In this document: positions 9,315 to 18,616 of the stretch, piece after piece
Position numbering within the stretch: the stretch's first letter is position 1
Layout: each line of letters starts with the position of its first letter
Source: Ureibacillus chungkukjangi
GTDB lineage: Bacteria; Bacillota; Bacilli; Bacillales_A; Planococcaceae
DNA: 64,000 bases
NCBI RefSeq assembly: GCF_003217295.1
Contig: NZ_QJTJ01000001.1
Span: forward strand, 286,010 to 350,009
Direction of reading: 5' to 3'
The notes under the pieces: generated by a model
Database searches by the model: none
What the model saw: the letters and a program-made list of their open reading frames with translations, nothing else
Told to the model about the DNA's origin: nothing
Program-made: the position numbers and the translations under genes

Positions 9315-10649
9315 CTATTCTTCTAATACTATTTTCGCTGCATACAGTCCTGATCGTACTGCCCCTTCCATCGTTGCAAAATAAGGCTGTCGAGTGTAGT
9401 CGCCTGCTAAGACCAAACCTTCAATTGGAGTTTTTTGATCCGGACGTAAATGATCATTTCCCGGCTCTAGACTATGGAAATCTTCAGGATGACTGACAAC
9501 TCGATAATTCATTAAGCCAGATTCCAAATCTAGTCCGAGCTCCCTCCCATCCTTCTGTACATGCTTTAATATCTCGTCATGATTCATATCAAGGAATTTC
9601 TCCGGTGGGGTTAGGATTACAGAAAGCCTTCCTGGTACATGTGTAAATGTTGAGCGTGATTGCTCGGCAAAACTGGCAAGTGAAGTGAGCGGACCAAAAG
9701 TTGTGCGGTCGACCGGTAGTATAGGCTTTTCGAATTCCATTTGAATTGTCACAGCTGGCATAGTAGGTAAAGCAAATAAATTTTCAAATGAAGGGTGATT
9801 TAAAAAATGACCCCTTAAAATTTCTTTTGCACCACCTAAATTTGTTGCAACTACGACATGCTTAGCAAAAATTTCAGATCCGTCTTCTAATTTAACTCCT
9901 TTTACCATATCTTCATCCAATATTAATCCCTTTACATTTATATCAGTTTTAATAATTCCATTATTTTTAACAATATGCTTAGCCAGTGGTTTCGCCAAAA
10001 CTTCTGTCATTCCTCCTAAGTAAGCACCGATTCTTAATTTATAGAAGCGCGGAATGCCAGGCAGAAAGAGACCAAAGAAAACCTTTGCAGAATATCTTTC
10101 CGGCGGCAAAAAGAATATACCTGCACTAAGGGGAATCACAACATAATGGAGTGCATTTTCACTGACTTCATACTTTTCTGCAAACTCTCTCACATTATAT
10201 TTATCCAATTTTTCAGGATTTTTTACAATTTCTAAGAATCCATTCGTAAAGAATGCTATCAATGAAAACTTGTCTTTTGGTGAAAGAATATCGTTATTGC
10301 CAATTATCCCTTTAATTGTATCAATAGGACCAAAAACTGGTGAGATTCCAAATGATGCCTTATTCTTGCTGCCCTTTATACGGACATCAATTTGTTCCTC
10401 CCACTGAACAATATCATCAACCTCGACACCAACCTTTTTAAGTATTTTGGGCAGTTCTTCATAATAACCTATATGCCGGTGAAAACCTGATTCAACTATC
10501 ATCCCATCTTCATCCCAAGATGAGGTTCTTCCTCCAATCACTTTGTGTTTTTCTAGAACAGCAACAGTTTTTCCATCTTCACTAAGTTCCAATGCTGTTG
10601 TTAAACCTGCTAAACCAGAACCAACTATAATAACATCAAATTTTTCCAA
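9315..10649 (-). CDS. FAD-dependent oxidoreductase, phytoene desaturase/amine oxidase-like
   Basis: The N-terminus carries a Rossmann dinucleotide motif, FDVIIVGSGLAGLTTALEL, followed by EKHKVIGGRT, the FAD-binding pattern of the carotenoid desaturase and flavin amine oxidase superfamily. The C-terminus has GLVLAGDYTRQPYFATMEGA, the FAD/substrate motif typical of phytoene or zeta-carotene desaturase relatives. The length (about 444 residues) fits. The substrate is unknown, and no phytoene synthase or other isoprenoid gene is nearby. The start is a TTG at 10649 behind AAAGGGTG; the in-frame GTG at 10658 lies within that site. It sits in an insertion between rpsD and tyrS. Confidence 0.75.
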   Translation of the reverse strand: MEKFDVIIVGSGLAGLTTALELSEDGKTVAVLEKHKVIGGRTSSWDEDGMIVESGFHRHIGYYEELPKILKKVGVEVDDIVQWEEQIDVRIKGSKNKASFGISPVFGPIDTIKGIIGNNDILSPKDKFSLIAFFTNGFLEIVKNPEKLDKYNVREFAEKYEVSENALHYVVIPLSAGIFFLPPERYSAKVFFGLFLPGIPRFYKLRIGAYLGGMTEVLAKPLAKHIVKNNGIIKTDINVKGLILDEDMVKGVKLEDGSEIFAKHVVVATNLGGAKEILRGHFLNHPSFENLFALPTMPAVTIQMEFEKPILPVDRTTFGPLTSLASFAEQSRSTFTHVPGRLSVILTPPEKFLDMNHDEILKHVQKDGRELGLDLESGLMNYRVVSHPEDFHSLEPGNDHLRPDQKTPIEGLVLAGDYTRQPYFATMEGAVRSGLYAAKIVLEE

Positions 10650-10696
10650 TCTAATCACCCTTTATTAAATTCAAATATAACTTCTGTCTATTCAAT

Positions 10697-11396
10697 TCAA
10701 ATTTTCAACTCATCATCTTTACAATCAAAATAGATACTTCCATCCGGCTGAATCTCAGCATAGAACACTTTATCGATAGATTTAATCCCTGCCTTTTCCA
10801 ACTCTTCTCTTAGCCAATTATCTTCTAAATTCAAGCGGGAGAGATTTACAAAGTTAATAACACCATCTGATATTACTTCAGTAGCAGTGTAATAAAGTTG
10901 ATTCGGACTTTGTATACTAATATCACTTTTTGTAAGGGATTGTTTATGTTCTTTCTTCAATACAGAAAGATTCCCACTGGTCTCAAATATTGCAAATTCT
11001 ACATCCCGCAAAGAAAAAACATCTTTCTCTCTCAGCAATGAATTTAATTCATTGATATCTAATCGTGTCTTTCGGAGTGCATTCTCCATAATATTCCCTT
11101 CTTTTATAACAATAATCGGCTCCCCTATGGGAATTTTCCTTGCCTTCTTAGATTTAATATCAATATAACCAAGCATTAGAGTGAAAATTGCCCACCCAAT
11201 AATGACAATAACACCATGTAGTATTGATAAATTACTATTAACAGCTAAATTTGCAGTAATAAAACCAATAGAAATAGCTGAAACAAAATTAAAAAAATGT
11301 CATTTGTGCTATTTCTTTACGTCCCATAATTCTAGTAACGGTTAATAATACTATAAAGGCTATAAACATTCTTATGGCAAGCTCTTGTAACTCCAT
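10697..11396 (-). pseudogene. YetF/DUF421-family membrane protein, frameshifted
   Basis: YetF proteins have N-terminal membrane helices and a C-terminal DUF421 domain; their role is poorly known. The first frame starts at ATG 11396 (site AAAGGATG) and encodes MELQELAIRMFIAFIVLLTV, then MGRKEIAQMTFF, then TAA. Removing one T from a run of seven (plus-strand A's at 11291-11297) restores NFVSAISIGFITANLAVNS and joins into MLGYIDIKSKKARKIPIGEP and the DUF421 body down to 10697. The repaired protein would be 232 residues, near the family length. The rest is uninterrupted, so this is a recent mutation, a slippage-switchable gene or a sequencing error. It lies 47 bases upstream of the FAD oxidoreductase and may be co-transcribed with it. 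Confidence 0.8.
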
Positions 11397-11460
11397 TTTT
11401 ATAACATCCTTTCTTTTTCCAGCGGAGTTTGTACTTTTTAAATAAGTTTTTATATACAAA

Positions 11461-11508
11461 AAACCCCGAATAGCACCTTCCCTAAAGGAAGCTTACTATT
11501 CGGGGTCA
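11461..11508 (-). terminator. terminator downstream of the Asn-rich protein gene
   Basis: Arms CCCCGAATAG and CTATTCGGGG, with an inner CTTCC/GGAAG pairing, give a long stem. On the minus strand it is followed by TTTTTTG. It is about 50 bases downstream of the small Asn-rich gene. Confidence 0.88.
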
Positions 11509-11559
11509 GTTTAGAATGTCTAACCGACATTTCTATCCTGATTAATTTGTGTGATTTAC

Positions 11560-11763
11560 TTAGTTGTTATCACTGTTGTTGTTGTTTTGGTTGTTATTGT
11601 TGCGGTTGTTGCGGTTGTTGCGGTTGCTTTGGTTGTTGTTGTCAAAGTTTAGCTCTTCAGCAAACTCTGCATTGTTGTTGTTGTTATTGTTGTTTTCAGC
11701 TTGATTGTTTTGACGGTTGTTGCGTTGGTTGTTGTTGTTGTTGTTGTTATTGTTTTGTGCCAT
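11560..11763 (-). CDS. asparagine-rich small protein, possible gamma-type SASP
   Basis: A protein of 67 residues, about 40 of them Asn and the rest mainly Gln and Arg, with a single ordinary patch, AEFAEELNF. The patch recalls the T/AEFASET motif of gamma-type SASPs, the amino-acid reserve of spores. The N/Q richness and a strong GTGGAGGTGAG ribosome binding site, nearly the same as that of the SASP at 149, also fit. The start is the ATG at 11763; reading further upstream gives no site. It has its own strong terminator. Alternative: a spore coat or other low-complexity protein. The identification is inference. Confidence 0.5.
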   Translation of the reverse strand: MAQNNNNNNNNNQRNNRQNNQAENNNNNNNNAEFAEELNFDNNNQSNRNNRNNRNNNNQNNNNSDNN

Positions 11764-11819
11764 GTCTCTCACCTCCACCAAATTATTATGAGTAATATTA
11801 TTTTTTTTATACGCAATAA

Positions 11820-11854
11820 TAAAAAAACGCCCTAGCCGATTTAGCTTAGGACGC
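11820..11854 (-). terminator. tyrS terminator
   Basis: On the minus strand GCGTCCTAAGC pairs with GCTAGGGCG, followed by TTTTTTTATT, immediately after the tyrS stop codon. Confidence 0.85.
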
Positions 11855-11860
11855 ATTGAT

Positions 11861-13174
<1,314 letters not shown>

Positions 13175-13237
13175 TTAAAATAAACCAAAAAATGTAACAA
13201 ATTCAGTCGTGCTAAGGTTTGCTAAATACTAGAACAC

Positions 13238-13490
13238 AAAAAAGCCCCAACACGCAAAATCATTTGCATGCTGGGACGTTAATAAGCAATTTAACGCGGT
13301 ACCACCCGGCTTGAAGACATCTCTAAAAATAGAAACTCTTCCCCTCTTATACGTTTTAACGCAACGTGAGTCGTTCAAGCTCAAAGAACGTAATTCGTGT
13401 TTACATTTTGACTAGCTTGCACCACCCGCTAGCTCTCTATATCAGGGAATGAAAACACTACTTCAAACTTATCACTGCTTGAAAATTATA
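13238..13490 (-). promoter_or_regulatory. T-box riboswitch (tRNA-Tyr) of tyrS
   Basis: On the minus strand the universal T-box sequence GGGTGGTACCGCG occupies 13307-13295. It is followed by a terminator hairpin (GTCCCAGCATGC...GTGTTGGGGC, 13277-13244) with TTTTTT. Stem I carries AGAGAGCTAGCGGGTGGTGC. The specifier region GAATTACGTTC has TAC (13392-13390), a tyrosine codon, so the specificity agrees with the gene. Uncharged tRNA-Tyr is expected to stabilise the antiterminator. The remaining spacer to tyrS is about 110 bases. Confidence 0.94.
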
Positions 13491-13496
13491 ATGATT

Positions 13497-13524
13497 ATTC
13501 TACTCGTTTTAAATTCAATGTCAA
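13497..13524 (-). promoter_or_regulatory. sigma-A promoter of the tyrS T-box transcript
   Basis: TTGACA (13524-13519) and TAGAAT (13502-13497) are separated by 16 bases on the minus strand, just ahead of T-box stem I. Confidence 0.7.
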
Positions 13525-13532
13525 TAACTATA

Positions 13533-13560
13533 TTCGAACTACCCTGAAATATGCTATAAT
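13533..13560 (+). promoter_or_regulatory. candidate promoter of the class A PBP gene
   Basis: An extended -10, TGCTATAAT (13552-13560), with a weak -35, TTCGAA (13533-13538), sits about 28 bases upstream of the PBP start. It is back to back with the tyrS promoter. Confidence 0.55.
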
Positions 13561-13587
13561 AAACGAGATTTTAGGGGGTGACGGTTA

Positions 13588-16557
13588 GTGAAAGAATGGA
13601 TGAATCGTTTAACAGAATATATACGAGAATTGAATACAAAACTAGATAGATTAACAACGTCAAAGCAAATGAGTAGACTAAGGATCACTGGTAGTGTTAT
13701 TTGGAATTTAGTCCTTATTTTCATAATCCTTACCACTACAGCGGTTGTTTTCGTTGGCGGTCTTGGACTTGGCTACTTTGCATCACTCGTTAAAGACGAT
13801 CCACTAATGGCTAAAGCAGAAATGCGAGATCAAATTTATAACTATGATGAAACAAGTGAAATTTACTTTGCTGGTGACATTTACATAGGTAAGCTACGAA
13901 CTGATTTGGAGAGAAGAGAAACCTCCCTTGGAAAAGTTTCTCCTACACTAATTAACGCTGTACTTGCAACGGAGGATGAGTATTTCCGTGAACACTATGG
14001 AATCGTTCCAAAAGCCGTTTTACGCGGGCTTTTACAGGACTTTACAAACTCATCTACCCAAACAGGTGGTTCAACATTAACACAGCAATTGATTAAAAAC
14101 CAAATTCTAACGAACGAAGTCTCCTATGAACGAAAGGCACGCGAAATTTTACTAGCTATACGATTAGAAAAATTCATGACTAAGGAAGAAATTATTGAGG
14201 CCTATTTAAATATCATTCCTTATGGTCGTAATGCTTCCGGTAAAAATATAGCCGGAGTAGAAACTGCTGCACGTGGAATTTTTGGAATTTCAGCATCTGA
14301 ATTAAATTTAGCTCAAGCAGCTTATATTGCCGGTATTCCACAAGCACCATTTGCACACACACCTTTTACTAACAAAGGTGAGATTAAAGATGCTGCAGGT
14401 TTAAAACCTGGTATCGATCGAATGGAAACTGTACTAAAACGTATGTTAGCTGTTGGCTATATTACCCAAGCTGAATACGAGGAAGCTTCTAAATATGATA
14501 TTACGAAGGATTTCCGAGAGCCAGAACCTGAAGCAACAGATAATTATCCATGGCTTACTTATGAGCTGGAAAACCGAGCAAAAGAACTTATCGCTCGTAT
14601 CTTAGCAGAAAAGGATGGCATCGATCCTGAACGTTTAGATGAAGAAGATAACTTAAAAGAGAAATATATGATTCTTGCAGACCGTGATGTACGTTCTGGA
14701 GGCTACAGAATTTATTCGACAATCGATAAGGGTATGTATGATGCCATGCAGGAAGCTGCAAAGAACTTCAAAAATTATGGACAAACCTTTACAACTACCC
14801 AAATCGATAAAGAAACTGGCGAAGAAATTGTAACCGAAGAGAAGGTTCAAGTCGGAAGTATTGCAATCGAAAATAGTACAGGCAGAATCTTAAGCTTTGT
14901 CGGAGGACGAGAATTTAATCTTGAGCAGCAATTTAACTATGCGACAAGAGCAGCTCGAGCAAACGGCTCAACCATGAAGCCATTATTAGTATATGCACCT
15001 GCGATCGAATATGGAGTTATTGGTGCGGGTAGCCCAGTAGTCGATGTGAAATTCACTCGTGGTTTTGATGGATATAGCCCATCAAACTATATTGAAAGTC
15101 AGGAGTTAGGACTAATTCCTGCCCGAGAAGCATTGGCAAAATCACAAAACTTACCAGCTTTACGCTTGTATGATTCTATCTTGGATAAAAAGCCTGCCTC
15201 ATATTTAGAAAAAATGGGGTTCTCTAGATTAGTAGATGCAGATTATGTTAACTTAGCAACAGCTATTGGCGGTATCACGCATGGTACAACAGTTGAAGAA
15301 AATACAAATGCATTTGCAACCTTTGCAAATGGCGGGCAATTTATAGATGCCTATATGATTGACAGAATCGAAGACCTTGATGGCAATATCATCTACGAGC
15401 ATGAAGTAGAACCTGTTCAAGTATTCTCACCTGAGACATCTTACATAGTTACAGATATGTTAAGAGACGTTTTAGAATATGGAACAGCCACAAGAGCAAG
15501 AAGTACTTTGAAATTCTCATCTGATTTTGCTGCTAAAACTGGTACAACAAATGACCATAATGACGTATGGTTAGTCGGATATAATCCAAATATTTCACTA
15601 GGTGTTTGGATGGGGTATACAAAAAATAAATCTCTGAATCAATTCAATAATACCTATGGACAGCCTAGTACGAGGGTCAACACGTTATGGGCAAGCTTGA
15701 TGAATTCCATATACGATGTAAATCCAGAATTAGTGGATCCAGCTGAACAATTCCAACGCCCAGCGAATGTTGTAAATGCTTCATTCTGCGGTATTTCTGG
15801 TGACGCACCTTCTACAGCTTGCTCGCAAGCAGGTTTAGTTCGTTCAGATTTATTTAATCGAAATGTATTTATACCAAGCAGAATCGATGATAGCTTAAGT
15901 GGCTCCTCATCTGTAATGATTGGTGGTAAAGCTTATATTGCACTAGATTCCACACCTAGCGAATTTGTGACAACTAGTGGCTCAGGCATTAACCCTCAAT
16001 TTGCCGAAAGAATACTTGGTAGACTTGGTGGAGATCCTACAAAATTATGGCCAACTGGTACTAGTAATGTTGTCTCATCTGCTAAATTTAACGCAGATGG
16101 AAGTCCACCACAGGCAGTTAATGCAGCACAATCTAATAATACGTTAACATGGACTAAATCAGCATCAAATGATGTTATTGGTTATCGTGTTTATGATATT
16201 ACAAATGGCAGTCGTTCACTAGTAACTACAATTAGAGATGGCAGTGCATTAAAATCAACTATTACGAGTGGTAGAACTTATATTGTTGTAGCCGTTGATA
16301 TAACTGGACTTGAATCAGCTCAATCCAATGCAATTTCAACAGTTGTGGAACCTCCAAAAGAGCCAGAAGAATCACCTGAAAATAACAAACCAAATCCAGA
16401 TGATGGAGCTGGTAGTGGTGGAACTGATGAGGGCTCTACCGATGGCTCAACTGGTGAAGGCAATTCAAACGGGAATGGCAATGGTAATGGCACAGGAAAT
16501 AATAACGGTGGAGGAAACGGTACAGGTCAAGCTCCTCCAACAGATAACACTCCTTAA
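13588..16557 (+). CDS. class A penicillin-binding protein (bifunctional transglycosylase/transpeptidase)
   Basis: Polymerises lipid II into glycan strands and cross-links peptides outside the membrane. Of 989 residues, a short cytoplasmic N-terminus precedes one membrane helix (about 38-66). A GT51 transglycosylase follows, with ATEDEYFREHYG (catalytic E129) and GGSTLTQQLIKN. The transpeptidase has the active serine in STMK (S461), SQN (in KSQNLPA) and KTGTT near residue 650. The C-terminal ~180 residues hold an FN3-like domain (WTKSASNDVIGYRVYD) and an extracellular Asn/Gly/Thr-rich tail. Start GTG at 13588 behind AGGGGGTGA. It most resembles the PBP1A/1F group; the exact paralogue is not certain. 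Confidence 0.92.
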   Translation: MKEWMNRLTEYIRELNTKLDRLTTSKQMSRLRITGSVIWNLVLIFIILTTTAVVFVGGLGLGYFASLVKDDPLMAKAEMRDQIYNYDETSEIYFAGDIYIGKLRTDLERRETSLGKVSPTLINAVLATEDEYFREHYGIVPKAVLRGLLQDFTNSSTQTGGSTLTQQLIKNQILTNEVSYERKAREILLAIRLEKFMTKEEIIEAYLNIIPYGRNASGKNIAGVETAARGIFGISASELNLAQAAYIAGIPQAPFAHTPFTNKGEIKDAAGLKPGIDRMETVLKRMLAVGYITQAEYEEASKYDITKDFREPEPEATDNYPWLTYELENRAKELIARILAEKDGIDPERLDEEDNLKEKYMILADRDVRSGGYRIYSTIDKGMYDAMQEAAKNFKNYGQTFTTTQIDKETGEEIVTEEKVQVGSIAIENSTGRILSFVGGREFNLEQQFNYATRAARANGSTMKPLLVYAPAIEYGVIGAGSPVVDVKFTRGFDGYSPSNYIESQELGLIPAREALAKSQNLPALRLYDSILDKKPASYLEKMGFSRLVDADYVNLATAIGGITHGTTVEENTNAFATFANGGQFIDAYMIDRIEDLDGNIIYEHEVEPVQVFSPETSYIVTDMLRDVLEYGTATRARSTLKFSSDFAAKTGTTNDHNDVWLVGYNPNISLGVWMGYTKNKSLNQFNNTYGQPSTRVNTLWASLMNSIYDVNPELVDPAEQFQRPANVVNASFCGISGDAPSTACSQAGLVRSDLFNRNVFIPSRIDDSLSGSSSVMIGGKAYIALDSTPSEFVTTSGSGINPQFAERILGRLGGDPTKLWPTGTSNVVSSAKFNADGSPPQAVNAAQSNNTLTWTKSASNDVIGYRVYDITNGSRSLVTTIRDGSALKSTITSGRTYIVVAVDITGLESAQSNAISTVVEPPKEPEESPENNKPNPDDGAGSGGTDEGSTDGSTGEGNSNGNGNGNGTGNNNGGGNGTGQAPPTDNTP

Positions 16558-16566
16558 GGAATTCCG

Positions 16567-16601
16567 CAGCTTATCTCAATATCTTTTAATGAGATAAGCT
16601 G
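16567..16601 (+). terminator. hairpin after the PBP gene
   Basis: CAGCTTATCTCA and TGAGATAAGCTG form a perfect 12-bp stem 10 bases after the stop codon. The T-tract is weak, so it may act as a 3'-end stabiliser as well as a terminator. Confidence 0.65.
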
Positions 16602-16623
16602 TACTTAATTTAATGGAAAATAA

Positions 16624-16653
16624 AAAAGCTCAGTCATACGACTGGGCTTTTTT
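16624..16653. terminator. bidirectional terminator overlapping the argD 3' end
   Basis: AAAAAAGCTCAGTCATACGACTGGGCTTTTTT: arms AGCTCAGTC and GACTGGGCT, with A- and T-runs outside. The argD stop codon (16636-16634) is inside the hairpin, so the last codons (K-S-P-V-V) form part of the stem. Confidence 0.85.
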
Positions 16654-17785
16654 CTTCCACTAATAACTTTTTCAAAATTTCTACGGCTTCATCGATTTCT
16701 TGATTTGTTACCGTAAGAGGTGGCAATAATCGAAGAACCTGAGGCCCTGCTGCTACAAGTAATAACCCTTCCTTCTCAGCCTTTTCAACTAAAGCAGCTA
16801 CATCCTTCCCACAATCAATGCCTAGTAATAATCCTTTTCCTCGAATTTCAAATTGCTCTTGTGGTAGTACTTCTTGTAATTTATTGATTAAATACTTAGA
16901 TTTATCTTGAACTTCATTTAAGAAGGACTCGTTAAATACATGGTCAAGAACTGTCTGAGCTACAGAAACAGCCAAAGGATTTCCTCCATAAGTTGTTCCA
17001 TGTGAACCTGGGCCAAATGTTTCATATAACTCGGCTGTTGCTAAAATCCCCCCAATTGGGAACCCACCACCCAAGCCCTTCGCCATTGACACTATGTCTG
17101 GTTTTAACTGTGTTTGCTCAAAAGCAAATTGAGTACCCGTTCGACCAATTCCTGTTTGAACCTCATCGACGATTAGCAATATATCATGATTTACACAGAT
17201 TTCATTAATTGCCTGTGCAAATTCCTCTGTGACCTCGTGGATGCCCCCTTCACCTTGAATAATTTCAAGCATGATAGCACCCACAGTTTCATCAACAGCT
17301 TCTTTAAGTGCTTCTACGTCATTGAAAGGTAGATACGTAAATTGGTCTACTAAGGGGCCAAATCCTTTATGAATTTTTTCTTGCCCTGTGGCTGACATTG
17401 CACCAAAGGTTCTTCCATGGAAGGAGTTTTTGAAAGTAATGATATGGTGCTTCCCTGTATGCTTTCTCGCTAATTTAATAGCTGCTTCATTTGCCTCTGC
17501 TCCACTATTACAAAATAGTGCGTGTGCTAAATGATTATCCTTCACTAGGCTTTCTGCTAGAGCAACCTGACCAGGACTTTCAAACAAATTGCTGATATGC
17601 CATAGCTTTTCACTTTGCTCCTGTACTGTTTTAACTAGGGCTGGATGGGCATGGCCTAAGCAGCAAACAGCGATTCCACTTGTGAAATCGAGGTATTGTT
17701 TTCCATTTGAGTCTTTCACTATTGTCCCTTTTCCTTCAACAATACAAATTGGTCTTCTCGAATAGTTATTAAATAATGCATTCAT
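16634..17785 (-). CDS. argD: acetylornithine aminotransferase
   Basis: PLP-dependent transfer of the amino group of glutamate to N-acetylglutamate semialdehyde, giving N-acetylornithine in arginine synthesis. The 383 residues show class III aminotransferase motifs: FCNSGAEANEAAIKLAR, FHGRTFGAMSATGQ, LLIVDEVQTGIGRTG and the PLP lysine in SMAKGLGGGFPIG. The ATG follows AAAAAAGGAGCTAGTAAT. It is the last gene of argCJBD, 39 bases after argB. The carAB-argF genes that continue this operon in B. subtilis are absent here; the PBP gene converges instead. Confidence 0.95.
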   Translation of the reverse strand: MNALFNNYSRRPICIVEGKGTIVKDSNGKQYLDFTSGIAVCCLGHAHPALVKTVQEQSEKLWHISNLFESPGQVALAESLVKDNHLAHALFCNSGAEANEAAIKLARKHTGKHHIITFKNSFHGRTFGAMSATGQEKIHKGFGPLVDQFTYLPFNDVEALKEAVDETVGAIMLEIIQGEGGIHEVTEEFAQAINEICVNHDILLIVDEVQTGIGRTGTQFAFEQTQLKPDIVSMAKGLGGGFPIGGILATAELYETFGPGSHGTTYGGNPLAVSVAQTVLDHVFNESFLNEVQDKSKYLINKLQEVLPQEQFEIRGKGLLLGIDCGKDVAALVEKAEKEGLLLVAAGPQVLRLLPPLTVTNQEIDEAVEILKKLLVEEKSPVV

Positions 17786-17824
17786 ATTACTAGCTCCTTT
17801 TTTTGTTAGTTGTAAGATACCTTA

Positions 17825-18616
17825 CTAGCTTGGTGCTAGAGTTTCGTCAAGAGAAGGAACAATTACCGTTCCTACTAGTTGGTCGTTAACAATTTGCACA
17901 GATGGGATACCCGATTTTAATACCTGTATCGCTCCTTGAACCTTAGGAATCATACCACCATATATATGACCATGCTCAATCCATTGGTTGATGAGATTGG
18001 GATTGGCTTCTTCTTTGTATTCTCCATCAATACGTATACCTGAAACATCTGTTACAAGTAACAAGCTTTCTGCAGCCAGGGCTAATGCCACTTCACTAGC
18101 TATCGTATCTCCATTTATATTCAGTGCTTGCCCGTCAGCAGTTGCACCTACACAGGCAATAACAGGAACTATTTGGTTTTCACATAAAGTATTAATCAGC
18201 TGTGTATTCACACTTGTGACTTTTCCTACATAGCCATAGGTTTCTTTATCTAAAAACTCACTTTGCAGCAATTGGCCATCGAAGCCATTTAAACCTATTG
18301 CCGTAATTCCGGCTTGATTTAACTCGCCTACTAAAGCTGTATTCACCTTTCCGATTAAGGTAGTTTGTACGATGTTGATTGCCTCTTCGTTGGTTACACG
18401 AATGCCATTTAAAATCGAGGAACTTACATTTTGTTTTTCAAGCTCTTTATTAATAGCAGGGCCTCCACCATGAGTAATAATGATGTCATATCCCTCCTGC
18501 TGTAGATTTTTAAAATTGGAAAAGAAGGCTTTATTTAAGCCTTCTAATGTACTTCCCCCAAGCTTAATGACAATTTTCTTACGAGCGGTAGGAAGCGTTG
18601 ATTTTAACGTAGTCAT
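17825..18616 (-). CDS. argB: acetylglutamate kinase
   Basis: Phosphorylates N-acetylglutamate in arginine synthesis. The 263 residues belong to the amino acid kinase family: IVIKLGGSTLEG at the N-terminus (phosphate-binding lysine), THGGGPAINKEL (substrate-binding), and NINGDTIASEVALALAA. The start ATG at 18616 lies 38 bases inside the end of argJ, with no good ribosome binding site of its own, so translation is probably coupled to argJ. No closer standard start codon exists before the conserved IVIKLGG. Confidence 0.94.
   Translation of the reverse strand: MTTLKSTLPTARKKIVIKLGGSTLEGLNKAFFSNFKNLQQEGYDIIITHGGGPAINKELEKQNVSSSILNGIRVTNEEAINIVQTTLIGKVNTALVGELNQAGITAIGLNGFDGQLLQSEFLDKETYGYVGKVTSVNTQLINTLCENQIVPVIACVGATADGQALNINGDTIASEVALALAAESLLLVTDVSGIRIDGEYKEEANPNLINQWIEHGHIYGGMIPKVQGAIQVLKSGIPSVQIVNDQLVGTVIVPSLDETLAPS

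Noticed and set aside
11547-11795. Cysteine-rich open frame on the plus strand opposite the Asn-rich gene
   Set aside because: It is only the antisense reading of AAC/GTT repeats; it has no ribosome binding site and no sensible protein features.
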